Shown here one piece after another: positions 8,994-18,404 of a DNA stretch of 64,000 nt (positions are counted from its first letter, which is position 1; every line of letters starts with the position of its first letter). This DNA is from Cyclobacteriaceae bacterium (GTDB taxonomy: Bacteria; Bacteroidota; Bacteroidia; Cytophagales; Cyclobacteriaceae). Below the pieces are notes generated by a model. That model ran no database searches and was not told the origin of the DNA. It worked only from the letters and a program-made list of their open reading frames with translations. The stretch lies in assembly GCA_958296015.1 (NCBI GenBank), contig CATQIH010000039.1:1-64000 (forward strand), given 5' to 3'. The translations under genes were made by a program, and so were the position numbers.

Positions 8994-10529
8994 TTATTCC
9001 CATTCTATGGTTGCCGGTGGTTTGGAACTGATATCATACACCACTCTGTTGACTCCCTTCACACCGTTGATGATGTAGTTGGATACCTCTCCCAGAAATT
9101 CATACGGCAGGTGGCACCAGTCGGCGGTCATACCATCTACGCTGCTAACAGCACGCAGGCTTACCACACGCTCATAAGTCCGTTCGTCGCCCATCACCCC
9201 TACCGATTGTATGGGCAACAGCATTGCGCCAGCTTGCCATACGCTATCATATAGTTCAGCTTCTTTGAGTCTGGAAATAAATATATGGTCTACCTCCTGC
9301 AAAATACGCACCTTTTCTTCCGTAATATCACCTAAAATACGAATAGCCAGCCCCGGACCCGGAAAAGGGTGGCGTTGCAGAATAGCCTTATCAATACCCA
9401 GGGTCTTTCCTACGATTCTCACTTCGTCTTTGAAAAGTGTCTTGAGCGGCTCCACTACTTTTAGGTGCATTTTCTCTGGCAGACCACCTACATTGTGGTG
9501 CGATTTGATGGTGACAGAAGGCCCGTTGACAGATACCGACTCGATCACATCCGGATAAATGGTGCCTTGTGCCAGCCATTTGACGTGCTGTATTTTGTGT
9601 GCTTCCTGGTCAAACGTCTCGATAAATACTCTGCCGATGGCTTTACGCTTCTCTTCCGGGTCTGAAATTCTCGCTAACGCGCTATAAAACTGACGACTGG
9701 CATCTACGCCCTTTACGTTCAGTCCCATGTGCTGATAGGAAGCCAGCACATCCTGGAACTCATGTTTGCGGAGCAGGCCATTGTCTACAAAAATACAGTG
9801 CAGATTTTCTCCAATAGCCTGATGGATCAGCACAGCAGCTACCGACGAATCCACGCCACCTGATAGTCCCAGCACCACTTTATCATCTCCTAACTGTGCT
9901 CTGAGCGAAGCTACGGTAGATTCTACAAAAATGTCGGGCGTCCAGTCCTGCGAACAGCCACATATATGCACCACAAAATTGCGGAGTATAATTTTGCCCT
10001 CTACAGAATGTGTTACCTCCGGATGAAATTGTATACCATACGTTTGCTGATCTTTCACATGGTAGGCAGCTACCGCTACCGAAGGTGTGCTGGCGATCAC
10101 CTGCATATGGTCGGGTACAGCAGCAATGGTATCTCCATGCGACATCCACACCTGCGAATCCTGCGTGATTTCTTTGAGCAGCGGTGTATGGGTATCTACA
10201 AAACTGAGTCTGGCCCGGCCATACTCGCGTATGCTGGAGGGAAGCACCTCACCCCCCTGCTGACTGGCCATAAGCTGCGCGCCATAACAGATGCCCAACA
10301 CCGGCAACTTACCCAGAAACTTATCAAGATTTACCTGTGGCGAACCGGCATCTTTCACAGAGCAGGGGCTTCCCGACAGGATAATGCCTTTGACAGGATC
10401 ATTATCATCGACATCAGGAAGGTGATTAAAAGGATGTATTTCACAATATACATTCAGTTCCCTTACCCGGCGGGCAATTAGCTGTGTGTATTGAGAACCA
10501 AAATCTATGATGAGTATTTTTTCTGCCAT
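8994..10529 (-). CDS. guaA: GMP synthase (glutamine-hydrolysing)
   Basis: Converts XMP to GMP with ATP and glutamine-derived ammonia. Its 511 residues contain, in order, the class I glutamine amidotransferase domain (nucleophile motif LGICYGAQ, catalytic FHPEVTH), the ATP pyrophosphatase P-loop [11 protein letters not shown] near residue 225, and the C-terminal dimerisation domain ending [11 protein letters not shown], the usual GuaA terminus. The start at 10529 opens [16 protein letters not shown], standard for the family. Confidence 0.97.
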   Translation of the reverse strand: MAEKILIIDFGSQYTQLIARRVRELNVYCEIHPFNHLPDVDDNDPVKGIILSGSPCSVKDAGSPQVNLDKFLGKLPVLGICYGAQLMASQQGGEVLPSSIREYGRARLSFVDTHTPLLKEITQDSQVWMSHGDTIAAVPDHMQVIASTPSVAVAAYHVKDQQTYGIQFHPEVTHSVEGKIILRNFVVHICGCSQDWTPDIFVESTVASLRAQLGDDKVVLGLSGGVDSSVAAVLIHQAIGENLHCIFVDNGLLRKHEFQDVLASYQHMGLNVKGVDASRQFYSALARISDPEEKRKAIGRVFIETFDQEAHKIQHVKWLAQGTIYPDVIESVSVNGPSVTIKSHHNVGGLPEKMHLKVVEPLKTLFKDEVRIVGKTLGIDKAILQRHPFPGPGLAIRILGDITEEKVRILQEVDHIFISRLKEAELYDSVWQAGAMLLPIQSVGVMGDERTYERVVSLRAVSSVDGMTADWCHLPYEFLGEVSNYIINGVKGVNRVVYDISSKPPATIEWE

Positions 10530-10604
10530 TATCGGACAAAGTTGGGAAGATTAAGTAACAAATTCAATATGAATCCGAAAGCTATCAATTTTGGAAAGTC
10601 TTCT

Positions 10605-11189
10605 TTAAAGCTGTTCTTCCTTAATGACCTTTTGAGGCGGCAGATGGTCCAAACCTGAAACACCTCCGGAAACGATGAACTTCATGATTTCAGCACCTGG
10701 TGCGTCTAGGGGCGTTACATATTGGGCTGGCACGATATATAAATTACCAGAAAAATTGTAAGAATGGGGCAGATATACAGCCACCTGGCCATCCAGCCCT
10801 AGCTGCGACAGGTCTTCCTGAGTAATAAAACCTGGTTTCTGAATGGTATAGCCGGGGTTGAGCGTAACCAGTACAGGCTGGTTAAACTTTTTCTTATCGC
10901 CCACAAAAGCAGAAATCAGATCTTTCAGAGAGGTATAAATAATATTAACGAATGGCACGCGGATTAAAATATCTTCCATCAGGCCAAACAGCGGGGCAGC
11001 CAGCAGGTTAGAAGCCAGATAGCCTACAATAATGATAAAAGCCAGGATAGTTAGCAGACCCAGGCCAGGAATTTTGAGCGGGATCAGGTTATCCAGCCAG
11101 CTAATTGCAAGGATAATAATGTACAACGTGAGCGCGATTGGGACAACAAAAAGTAGTCCTCTGAAGAAATAAGTAGCAAACTTATTCAT
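10605..11189 (-). CDS. DUF502 family membrane protein
   Basis: A 194-residue protein of the DUF502 family. Two hydrophobic segments (FFRGLLFVVPIALTLYIIIL at 9-28 and GLLTILAFIIIVGYLASNLL around 43-62) precede a soluble part with the family-typical block VPFVNIIYTSLKDLISAFVG and a later LPHSYNFSGNLYIVPAQ. Function is unknown. It lies between the nqr operon terminator and guaA. Confidence 0.85.
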   Translation of the reverse strand: MNKFATYFFRGLLFVVPIALTLYIIILAISWLDNLIPLKIPGLGLLTILAFIIIVGYLASNLLAAPLFGLMEDILIRVPFVNIIYTSLKDLISAFVGDKKKFNQPVLVTLNPGYTIQKPGFITQEDLSQLGLDGQVAVYLPHSYNFSGNLYIVPAQYVTPLDAPGAEIMKFIVSGGVSGLDHLPPQKVIKEEQL

Positions 11190-11220
11190 AGTTGTGAATG
11201 GTCAAGTTTCTATCAACTTC

Positions 11221-11254
11221 AAAACAAAAAAGGTTTTACAAATCTGTAAAACCT
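11221..11254 (-). terminator. Terminator of the nqr operon
   Basis: The inverted repeat AGGTTTTACA / TGTAAAACCT (11231-11254) is followed on the minus strand by a T-rich tract. It lies just past the nqrE stop and marks the end of the operon before any nqrF. Confidence 0.8.
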
Positions 11255-11277
11255 CCTTTTATAAATTATGTCCTCGT

Positions 11278-11889
11278 TTATATAGCAATTCCTACAAAAG
11301 ACAAGAAAGCTATCCCCATAAGACCGGTAATCAGGAAGGTAATACCTAACCCTTTCAACCCATCTGGTACATTAGAATATTTGAGTCGCTCGCGGATGGC
11401 TGCCAGTGCTACAATGGCAAGCAACCATCCCACCCCTGAACTAAAGCCAAAAACGGTAGCTTCCACAAATGTGTAGTCTCTTTGCACCATAAATAAAGAA
11501 GAGCCAAGAATGGCGCAGTTTACCGCGATTAGTGGCAAAAAGATACCCAGCGTACCATACAATGCAGGAGAAGCTTTTTCTATCACCATTTCTACCAGTT
11601 GCACCATAGCGGCAATGATGGCAATAAACATGATGAACCGAAGAAAACTCAAGTCGATAGAAGCAAACTGCTCTCCAGCCCACGACAATGCACCTTCGTT
11701 AAGCACATATTCCTGCAAAGCCCAGTTCATAGGTACGGTGATGGTGAGTACGAAAACCACTGCTACCCCTAATCCTGTAGCCGTAGATACTTTTTTGGAA
11801 ACAGCTAAAAACGAGCACATTCCCAGAAAATAGGCTAACACCATATTTTCTATAAAAACGGCTTTGATCCCTAAATTGATAAGTTCCAT
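11278..11889 (-). CDS. nqrE: Na+-translocating NADH:quinone reductase subunit E
   Basis: A 203-residue, six-helix inner-membrane subunit of the sodium-pumping NADH:ubiquinone oxidoreductase. It begins [33 protein letters not shown], characteristic of NqrE. The cysteine in GMCSF and the later [10 protein letters not shown] contribute to the intramembrane iron centre shared with NqrD in structurally studied complexes. It is last in the nqrABCDE run, 18 nt after nqrD, and is followed by a terminator instead of nqrF. Confidence 0.95.
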   Translation of the reverse strand: MELINLGIKAVFIENMVLAYFLGMCSFLAVSKKVSTATGLGVAVVFVLTITVPMNWALQEYVLNEGALSWAGEQFASIDLSFLRFIMFIAIIAAMVQLVEMVIEKASPALYGTLGIFLPLIAVNCAILGSSLFMVQRDYTFVEATVFGFSSGVGWLLAIVALAAIRERLKYSNVPDGLKGLGITFLITGLMGIAFLSFVGIAI

Positions 11890-11907
11890 AATAAATAGTA
11901 ATTTTTG

Positions 11908-12579
11908 TTATCGTTCAACGTAGCCGGTTCTGGCTCTTTGCACCCATACGATCAGACCAAGAATAATAAAAGCACCTACCGGGCTTACCATCAGTCCGTT
12001 GGTAGGGAAATTATGTATGCCAATGGCATCAAAAACTTTAAAGCCAAAAATTGACGCTGAACCCAACAACTCGCGGAAGAAAGCTACTGCCAGAATGACC
12101 CAGGAGTAACCAAAGCCACTGCCCAGGCCGTCCAGTACGGAGTCATAAGGCTTGTTGGCCATCGCATATGCTTCCAGCCTGCCCATCACAATACAGTTGG
12201 TGATGATTAGCCCTACAAATACGGAAAGCACTTTCCATACATCGTAGAAGTAAGCTTTCAATAGTTGGTCTACAATGGTGACCAATGTGGCTACTACGGC
12301 CAGTTGCACGATGATTCTGACCCTGCCTGGGATCAGGTTTCTCATCAAAGATATTACAAGGTTGGAAAAAGCGACCACCGCCACTACGGAGATAGCCATG
12401 ATCATCGTTGGCTTCACCTGCGTGGTAACAGCCAGTGCCGAGCAAATCCCCAAAATCTGTACGGTAACGGGGTTATCATCGTTCAGAGGATCTGAAACAA
12501 GCTTTTTGCGGCGTTTGGAAAGCAACCCTTCGGCTTCCTTCTTCTTTACTACCGGTTTTTCTGAGACTTCTGTACTCAT
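11908..12579 (-). CDS. nqrD: Na+-translocating NADH:quinone reductase subunit D
   Basis: A 223-residue membrane subunit homologous to NqrE. Family blocks are NPVTVQILGICSALAVTTQV with the iron-liganding cysteine near residue 46, and GLIITNCIVMGRLEAYAMAN with the second near 124. The N-terminal 30 residues are charged and lysine-rich (KKKEAEGLLSKRRKK), a cytoplasmic extension seen in some family members. It is 31 nt after nqrC. Confidence 0.95.
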   Translation of the reverse strand: MSTEVSEKPVVKKKEAEGLLSKRRKKLVSDPLNDDNPVTVQILGICSALAVTTQVKPTMIMAISVVAVVAFSNLVISLMRNLIPGRVRIIVQLAVVATLVTIVDQLLKAYFYDVWKVLSVFVGLIITNCIVMGRLEAYAMANKPYDSVLDGLGSGFGYSWVILAVAFFRELLGSASIFGFKVFDAIGIHNFPTNGLMVSPVGAFIILGLIVWVQRARTGYVER

Positions 12580-12610
12580 ACTGTTAAAAATTTTAAGGTC
12601 TTTGAAATTA

Positions 12611-13387
12611 TTAAACGTCAGTATTTTTGGTGCCTAGTTCCGGTTTCTTTACATTCTTGCCCGTCACTTTCTTTAAATATGGCTGATAATACGTCAGGTA
12701 GTTGTAGATCATTTTATTAACACCTTTGGCTGTCATGGTAGCACCGGAAAGACCATCCACCTCATTATCGCCATAGATGCTTGGGTCTCCCGTTTCGCCT
12801 TTCATCATTTTTACGCCTACCAGTGCGCCCACGTTGTCATAGATTTTTTTGTTAGCAAAACGCTCCTGCACATCGAGGCTGGTAATTCTGGCACCCAGGC
12901 CGGGAGTTTCTCCGGCATGGTCAAACACCGCACCCTGCACGGTTTCCAGGTCGCCTTTCAAAGCGATATATCCCCATATTTTGTCCCATAAGCCGTTGCC
13001 AAAAACAGGCAGTATATAAGCTTCTACCTGATCGGGCTTATCTTTGCTCATGTACTCGAAGACAGGATATATTCTTTTGTCAGGAGGCAGTTTGAACTGA
13101 TTGCCTATGCTCACGCTTTCGGCTATCACCGGGGCACCATCTACTTCTTTTATTTCATCACCCTTACTGTTCACCACCAGGGATTTGATTCTTTGGCTAT
13201 AGATAGCAGGCACGTCATCTCCCTCTTGTAGCTTCATGACGGCACCCAGTATTTTTTTCTGCGTATCGAGTGCTATCTGCTCTTCCTGGATAGGCTTCAG
13301 CCCAATGGCAGTGAGAGAAAGCAGTCCGCCCAAAAGCATGGTCAGAATGGCGGAGAATCCTATGATATATGTGTTAGACTGTCGCAC
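12611..13387 (-). CDS. nqrC: Na+-translocating NADH:quinone reductase subunit C
   Basis: A flavoprotein subunit with one N-terminal helix (YIIGFSAILTMLLGGLLSLT) and a periplasmic domain. The FMN attachment motif SGATMT is present, with the flavinylated threonine near residue 219. I place the start at the GTG at 13387 (MRQSNTYIIGF). That leaves a 14-nt overlap with nqrB; the ATG at 13444 would add 19 residues unlike the family. The protein is then 258 residues, normal for NqrC. Confidence 0.93.
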   Translation of the reverse strand: MRQSNTYIIGFSAILTMLLGGLLSLTAIGLKPIQEEQIALDTQKKILGAVMKLQEGDDVPAIYSQRIKSLVVNSKGDEIKEVDGAPVIAESVSIGNQFKLPPDKRIYPVFEYMSKDKPDQVEAYILPVFGNGLWDKIWGYIALKGDLETVQGAVFDHAGETPGLGARITSLDVQERFANKKIYDNVGALVGVKMMKGETGDPSIYGDNEVDGLSGATMTAKGVNKMIYNYLTYYQPYLKKVTGKNVKKPELGTKNTDV

Positions 13388-14567
13388 GTTGTAATCTTCT
13401 TTTTTTGTTAGCTTGAATGACAAAGTAATCGATAAGAGGGGCAAACACGTTCATAAAGAGTACTGCCAGCATAATGCCTTCCGGATATGCCGGGTTGAGT
13501 ACCCTGATGATAACCGTTATTACCCCTATCAGAAATCCGTAGATCCATTTTCCGGTATCCGTATGTGCAGCCGACACCGGGTCGGTGGCCATATATACCG
13601 CACCAAAAGCAAGCCCGCCCATAGCCAGATGGTAATAAGCAGGCATATTCATAAATTCGTTGGCACCCGCCAGGTTCATGATCAGTCCCAGAGCAAAAGC
13701 TCCCGCAAATACGCTGAAGATAATCCTGCCACTGCCTACGCCCGTTGCCACCAAGATAATGGCACCAACCAGACACATCAGCGTAGACGTTTCACCGATT
13801 GATCCGGGGATAAGTCCTACAAATATGTTCCAGAAATCGAACATCCCATGATTTACAGCTGACAAAGCCCCTACTACTTGCTGAGAACCTTCAGCCACAG
13901 AGGTTTCGGCAGCAATGCCCAGTGCTGTAGCACCGGTAAAACCATCGGCATACTGCTGACCACCCAGGAAGTACCACACATCGCCCGACATATCCGTAGG
14001 GTAAGCAAAATACAGAAAGGCTCTGGCTGTCATGGCTACGTTGAGCACGTTCATACCAGTGCCGCCAAATACTTCTTTGGCGATGATAACGGCAAACACA
14101 GTGGCCAGTGCCACTTCCCAAAGCGGAATAGTTGGTGGCATGATCAGGGGAATCAACATACCAGTTACCAGAAACCCTTCGTTGATCGGATGCCTTCTGA
14201 CGATGGAAAAAATTGCTTCTACAATTCCTCCTGCGGTATAAGATACAAGCACTACAGGCAATACTACCCGCATACCAATCAATATCTTATCCCAAAAAGT
14301 TGCCGCCTCACCTGTAGCCAGATAATGCATATCACCTACGTTGTAGATACCAAACAGCAACGGTGGGATCAATGCAATGACCACGGTCATCATCAACCTT
14401 TTTAGGTCAACAGCATCTTTAATTTGTGTGCCCTTTATTCCTGTAGTGTGGTTGGGCGTAAACATAAAAGTTTCGCCTGCCTCAAATGCATAATGAAATT
14501 TTTCAAACTTCCCTCCCTTTTCGAAAAGAGGTTTTTGCTTGTCAAGCAAGTTTCTGAGAGCGTTCAT
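13374..14567 (-). CDS. nqrB: Na+-translocating NADH:quinone reductase subunit B
   Basis: The large membrane subunit, 397 residues with about ten hydrophobic segments. It holds covalent FMN on the threonine of the motif GFTGATALG near residue 214 and is thought to carry the sodium path. The N-terminal block MNALRNLLDKQKPLFEKGGK is typical. Its 3-prime end overlaps the GTG start of nqrC, and its start is 4 nt from the nqrA stop, indicating translational coupling. Confidence 0.96.
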   Translation of the reverse strand: MNALRNLLDKQKPLFEKGGKFEKFHYAFEAGETFMFTPNHTTGIKGTQIKDAVDLKRLMMTVVIALIPPLLFGIYNVGDMHYLATGEAATFWDKILIGMRVVLPVVLVSYTAGGIVEAIFSIVRRHPINEGFLVTGMLIPLIMPPTIPLWEVALATVFAVIIAKEVFGGTGMNVLNVAMTARAFLYFAYPTDMSGDVWYFLGGQQYADGFTGATALGIAAETSVAEGSQQVVGALSAVNHGMFDFWNIFVGLIPGSIGETSTLMCLVGAIILVATGVGSGRIIFSVFAGAFALGLIMNLAGANEFMNMPAYYHLAMGGLAFGAVYMATDPVSAAHTDTGKWIYGFLIGVITVIIRVLNPAYPEGIMLAVLFMNVFAPLIDYFVIQANKKRRLQRATV

Positions 14568-14571
14568 ATGA

Positions 14572-15936
14572 TTAACTAAATCTAATTAAATTAATACCTC
14601 TTCTTAAAATTCCCTGTATATCATGCTTTGATACGTCTATAAACTCGCATAAAGCCAAATCTTCTTCTATTACCTCATAAATACCCAATTCTTCCATTTC
14701 GTCATAATCTTCTGCCAGAATCGCCTTGAGCAGATATTCGGGCAACATATCTATAGGCGTTACCTGCTCAAAAATGCCTGTTTGCACAAATGCTCTCTCT
14801 TCTCCCCGGGTGTTACTGTCCAGCACGTATTCTTTCTTAGGGTTCAGGAAAGAAAGCAACCCGAAAGCACGGTGAAAACTCAATTTGTTGGCTGTTGGTT
14901 TTAGCCAGCCCAGCAGTTCATAATAATCTCCTTCGGGTATCACAGTGATCTGATGATGGTAAAATCCTAGATAACCATCTTTGTAGATACGTTCTCCCGT
15001 CAGTACGTTTCCAGAGATAAAACGTACATGCTCCTGCTTTAAATTCCCTTCTACAATTTTTTTAATGTCTGCACCTATATACGTTTGATAATATTGTGGT
15101 TTCTTTACCTCAGAGCCAGTCAAGGCTATAATTTTAGAGGCATCATACACACCTTTCAGAAAAAGTTTGCCAATCTGAACCACGCCATAAGGATCAAGGG
15201 TCCATACAATATCCCCTTTGCTGATCGGATCTGTGTGATGGATATGCACGCCTACGTTACCGGCCGGATGTATGCCCGAAAATTTATCAGTAACGACACC
15301 TTTGGCAGCCGAAAAAATGGGCGATACCTCTGCATCTGCATCAATACCGATATGCACCTTACCCAGTGTGAATTTCTTGAGCACATCTATTCCCGCACTA
15401 AAGAAACCACCCTGGTTTTTCAACAGATAATCAAAATCCGGAGCCAACGGATGGGTATCAAAAGTGGAAATGAAGATGGACTTGGGCGTATCGGCAGGAT
15501 CGGCCACAATGCCATAAGGCCGCTGGATGATCTGTGGCCAGACACCACTTTCCAGCATGATCTTCTGAGCTTCGTCGCGGCTCATACCGGCAAGCTCGGT
15601 AGAAGAACGTTCCGGAAACTTTGCACAATCAATCTGCTTGTCGCCCAGAATCCTGATACCTAGTAGTTTTCTTTTTTCGCCTCTGATAACCTCTACCACC
15701 TCACCACTAACAGGCGCGCAATACATCACTTCGTTCATCTTTCTGTCGAAGAAAAGCGGCTGACCTGCCTTCACAGTGTCGCCTTCTTTGACTAAAATCT
15801 TCGGACGCTGAAACCCAAGAAAATCAGTAGGTTTGATGACATAAGTTTCTGACTGAACAGGATTGGCAAGGGTTTTTTCGGCTTTTCCGGCCAGCGGAAT
15901 CTCAAACCCTTTCTTAATCTTGATGTGCTGAGACAT
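14572..15936 (-). CDS. nqrA: Na+-translocating NADH:quinone reductase subunit A
   Basis: The cytoplasmic quinone-site subunit, first gene of the operon, 454 residues. Recognisable stretches are the N-terminal biotinyl-like fold (KIKKGFEIPLAGKAEKTL), the block AGQPLFFDRKMNEVMYCAPVSG and the central GLVGTH-like region degenerated to TFDTHPLAPDFDYLL. About 90 nt upstream are free of genes and should contain the operon promoter. Confidence 0.95.
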   Translation of the reverse strand: MSQHIKIKKGFEIPLAGKAEKTLANPVQSETYVIKPTDFLGFQRPKILVKEGDTVKAGQPLFFDRKMNEVMYCAPVSGEVVEVIRGEKRKLLGIRILGDKQIDCAKFPERSSTELAGMSRDEAQKIMLESGVWPQIIQRPYGIVADPADTPKSIFISTFDTHPLAPDFDYLLKNQGGFFSAGIDVLKKFTLGKVHIGIDADAEVSPIFSAAKGVVTDKFSGIHPAGNVGVHIHHTDPISKGDIVWTLDPYGVVQIGKLFLKGVYDASKIIALTGSEVKKPQYYQTYIGADIKKIVEGNLKQEHVRFISGNVLTGERIYKDGYLGFYHHQITVIPEGDYYELLGWLKPTANKLSFHRAFGLLSFLNPKKEYVLDSNTRGEERAFVQTGIFEQVTPIDMLPEYLLKAILAEDYDEMEELGIYEVIEEDLALCEFIDVSKHDIQGILRRGINLIRFS

Positions 15937-16072
15937 TTATAATAGCTTATAAAAATTATTTACTTGAAATCGCTGCAAAAGTAATTAAAATCGGATAATA
16001 ACCTTACAAATTGCCATGTTTTAGGTTGACAGTATCAGGTTTTAGGTATTAGAATTTACCAGAGCCTGATTC

Positions 16073-16981
16073 TTAGCATCCAACCGCTATTTTTCGGATA
16101 GCATTTGCTACGTTTTCCATCAGCCACATGGGTGTAGAGGTAGCACCACATATGCCCACGTGCTCGGCTTCTTCAAACCAAGCTTCATCTACTTCGTCTT
16201 CGTTGGCAACAAAGTAGCTGCTGCTGTTCTCAGCCTTGCATACGCTGTACAACGCTTTTCCATTAGAGCTTTTCTTGCTGCTCACAAAAATGATCACATC
16301 CTGTTCGGCAGCAAACTGCTTCAGCTGTGGTTCGCGGTTAGAAACTTGTCGGCAGATACTATCATTAGCGTTGAAAGCAATAGCTTGTGTATCTCCTTTA
16401 ACCTTCACTTCCGCAACAGAGGCATTTTCCATTCTTTCTTCTATTATGGCTTTGATACGGTAAAAGCCCTGCGTACTCTTGGTAGTTTGGCTAAATAAAG
16501 TAACCGGTTTCGTAAAGTCTATCCTGTCCAGATCTTCATCTTTCATTACAATGATCGCTTTGCCGTTGGTCTGCCCTGTCAGGCCAATTACCTCTGCATG
16601 GCCTGGCTGTCCGTAGATCACAATCTGCCCTTGGTCTTCGGTGGCAATATCATAAGCATTTTTTACTCTGTTCTGTAGTTTTAGTACTACCGGACAGGAA
16701 GCATCGATGAGTTCAATATTATTTTGGGAAGCAATCTGATAAGTTTCGGGAGGTTCGCCGTGGGCACGGATCAGCACTTTGCAATCTTTGAGTTCTTGCA
16801 GGTCTTCTCTGGAAATGATTCTCAGCCCCTTATCATACAGCCGCTTCACTTCCATATCATTATGTACAATATCGCCCAGGCAATAAAGCTGTTCGCCATT
16901 AATCATCTCATCTTCTGCCATCTGAATGGCAAACTCAACACCAAAACAATAACCTGAATTTCGATCAATAGTAACTTCCAT
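16073..16981 (-). CDS. ispH: 4-hydroxy-3-methylbut-2-enyl diphosphate reductase
   Basis: The last step of the MEP isoprenoid pathway, making IPP and DMAPP with a [4Fe-4S] cluster. The three cluster cysteines are visible: Cys12 in SGYCFGV, one in DASCPVV near residue 96, and one in NDSICRQVSNRE near 210. The start at 16981 (MEVTIDRNSGYCFG) puts the first cysteine at position 12, as in the family. The upstream ATG at 17017 would add an unlikely hydrophobic tail. The product is 302 residues. cmk lies immediately upstream on the same strand. Confidence 0.95.
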   Translation of the reverse strand: MEVTIDRNSGYCFGVEFAIQMAEDEMINGEQLYCLGDIVHNDMEVKRLYDKGLRIISREDLQELKDCKVLIRAHGEPPETYQIASQNNIELIDASCPVVLKLQNRVKNAYDIATEDQGQIVIYGQPGHAEVIGLTGQTNGKAIIVMKDEDLDRIDFTKPVTLFSQTTKSTQGFYRIKAIIEERMENASVAEVKVKGDTQAIAFNANDSICRQVSNREPQLKQFAAEQDVIIFVSSKKSSNGKALYSVCKAENSSSYFVANEDEVDEAWFEEAEHVGICGATSTPMWLMENVANAIRKIAVGC

Positions 16982-17035
16982 GTGAAAGTCTTTTATTAAG
17001 TAAAATAAATAAAACACGATCCTACAAGATCGTAT

Positions 17036-17719
17036 CTAATCAGTTAGTTTCTGTACCAAAGATAATACCTGCTTCACTTGCTGACCAAAGGTAAGATCAG
17101 AAGTATCAATCTCAATAGCATCTTCAGCTTTTTTTAGAGGATTTTTCTGACGGGTAGAGTCAATCTGGTCTCGTGTTTCCAGGTTTTGCCGGATGGCTGC
17201 CAAGTCTACGTGTTCACCCTTTGCCGTTAGTTCAGCCATTCTTCGTTGTGCCCTTACCGCTGGGCGGGCGGTCATAAAAACTTTGAGTGCTGCATCAGGA
17301 AAAACGTAGGTGCCAATATCCCTGCCATCCATGACTACACTTCCCTGTCTGGCCATTTGCCGCTGCTGTGCTACCATTGTCTGCCGTACCACAGGCAGTG
17401 CGCTCACCTCACTCACGTGTTGGCTCACCTCCATCTGTCGTATTTCATTCTCTACATTTTCTCCATTCAGGTAAGTCATACGCGTTTGTGCAACGGTATC
17501 TGTCTTAAAATCAATCCGAATTTCCGCCAGTGCCTGCGCTACTGCCTTAGCATTTTCCACTGATACGTTGTCGCGCATAAAATAAAGCGTAACTGCTCTG
17601 TACATAGCTCCAGTATCTATATAGGTATAGCCAAGTACTTTGGCCACAGCTTTTGCCGTTGTGCTTTTTCCGCAGCCTGAGTGCCCGTCTATAGCAATAA
17701 TAATACCGTTTTCGGCCAT
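17036..17719 (-). CDS. cmk: Cytidylate kinase
   Basis: Phosphorylates CMP and dCMP with ATP. Its 227 residues show the P-loop GHSGCGKSTTAKAVA near residue 14, the block YIDTGAMYRAVTL, the CMP-binding stretch GRDIGTYVFPDAALKVFMTA and the LID arginine region RDQIDSTRQKNPLKKAEDAI. It lies between the small lipoprotein gene (3-nt gap) and ispH, so the three are probably one transcript. Confidence 0.95.
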   Translation of the reverse strand: MAENGIIIAIDGHSGCGKSTTAKAVAKVLGYTYIDTGAMYRAVTLYFMRDNVSVENAKAVAQALAEIRIDFKTDTVAQTRMTYLNGENVENEIRQMEVSQHVSEVSALPVVRQTMVAQQRQMARQGSVVMDGRDIGTYVFPDAALKVFMTARPAVRAQRRMAELTAKGEHVDLAAIRQNLETRDQIDSTRQKNPLKKAEDAIEIDTSDLTFGQQVKQVLSLVQKLTD

Positions 17720-17720
17720 A

Positions 17721-17861
17721 TCAACAGTCTTTTAACGGACAAGGTATAGCTCCTCTTTTGGGAAGCTTGCGGGGCTTCTTGCTACTGGCACAACCGGTGC
17801 CCAGCAACATCGCGAGCACTAAAATTTTGACGAGTATAATCTTGCTTTTATATAATACCAT
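17721..17861 (-). CDS. Small lipoprotein with C-terminal CPLKDC motif (46 aa)
   Basis: A short gene immediately upstream of cmk on the minus strand. The product has a basic start, a hydrophobic core and a lipobox (VLAMLLGTGC with Cys24). A 22-residue mature part follows, rich in Lys/Arg/Pro and ending IPCPLKDC. It should be a lipid-anchored periplasmic or outer-membrane peptide of unknown role. Two cysteines near the end could form a disulfide or bind metal. The stop is 3 nt from the cmk start. Confidence 0.7.
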   Translation of the reverse strand: MVLYKSKIILVKILVLAMLLGTGCASSKKPRKLPKRGAIPCPLKDC

Positions 17862-18404
17862 CCTGCTTTTAGCATTTCTGCAAATGTAACAAACAATCGG
17901 ACATGAAAAATCCTGAAACCCTAAATATTTGCAACAGTTCCCAGCACTGCCAAATCCCTTTTTCTATGTATGTCCGTATAACAAATAGCAGACGATATCG
18001 TTTCAAAGCTGTATATAAAGGTGGAGGCATATATTAGCAAATATTTTGCGCTAAATCGCGATTAACTTTTGTTGCGCTATATATCCACAAAAGCTCACAC
18101 ACAAGGTATCAGGGCCATATATCTTGAAATTATCGCAAGAATCTATCTTAATATTTAAGAATTCTCTAAAAAACTTACTGCTGTATGTAACCTTGTGGGG
18201 TGCACGTACGTCCTAACAAATGAATGTAGATAAGACGCAAAAACGATAAATTTTATACATATAAGAATTTTTGATTGAGTAGTTTTAGGTTGTTGTATTA
18301 GTAGTGGAAAAAGTGAACCTTGTAGGTTCACTTTTTTTTTGGTTTTTCGTGAATAACTTGTCTCTTTACCTCACTTTTCATTGCTTGTTATAAATCCTGG
18401 CACT
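17862..18404. other. Intergenic region / ABC-F leader
   Basis: The region is AT-rich. It must hold the divergent promoters for the lipoprotein-cmk-ispH genes and for the ABC-F gene. The only clear element is the terminator hairpin at 18308-18340. A nine-codon ATG reading frame (18220-18249) lies before that hairpin; whether it is translated is unknown. Confidence 0.45.
18308..18340 (+). terminator. Strong intrinsic terminator in the ABC-F leader
   Basis: AAAGTGAACCT / AGGTTCACTTT around a 3-nt TGT loop is followed by nine T. It lies 65 nt upstream of the ABC-F ATG on the same strand, with no gene ending before it. It therefore either ends a short untranslated RNA or acts as an attenuator for the downstream gene. 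Confidence 0.8.
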
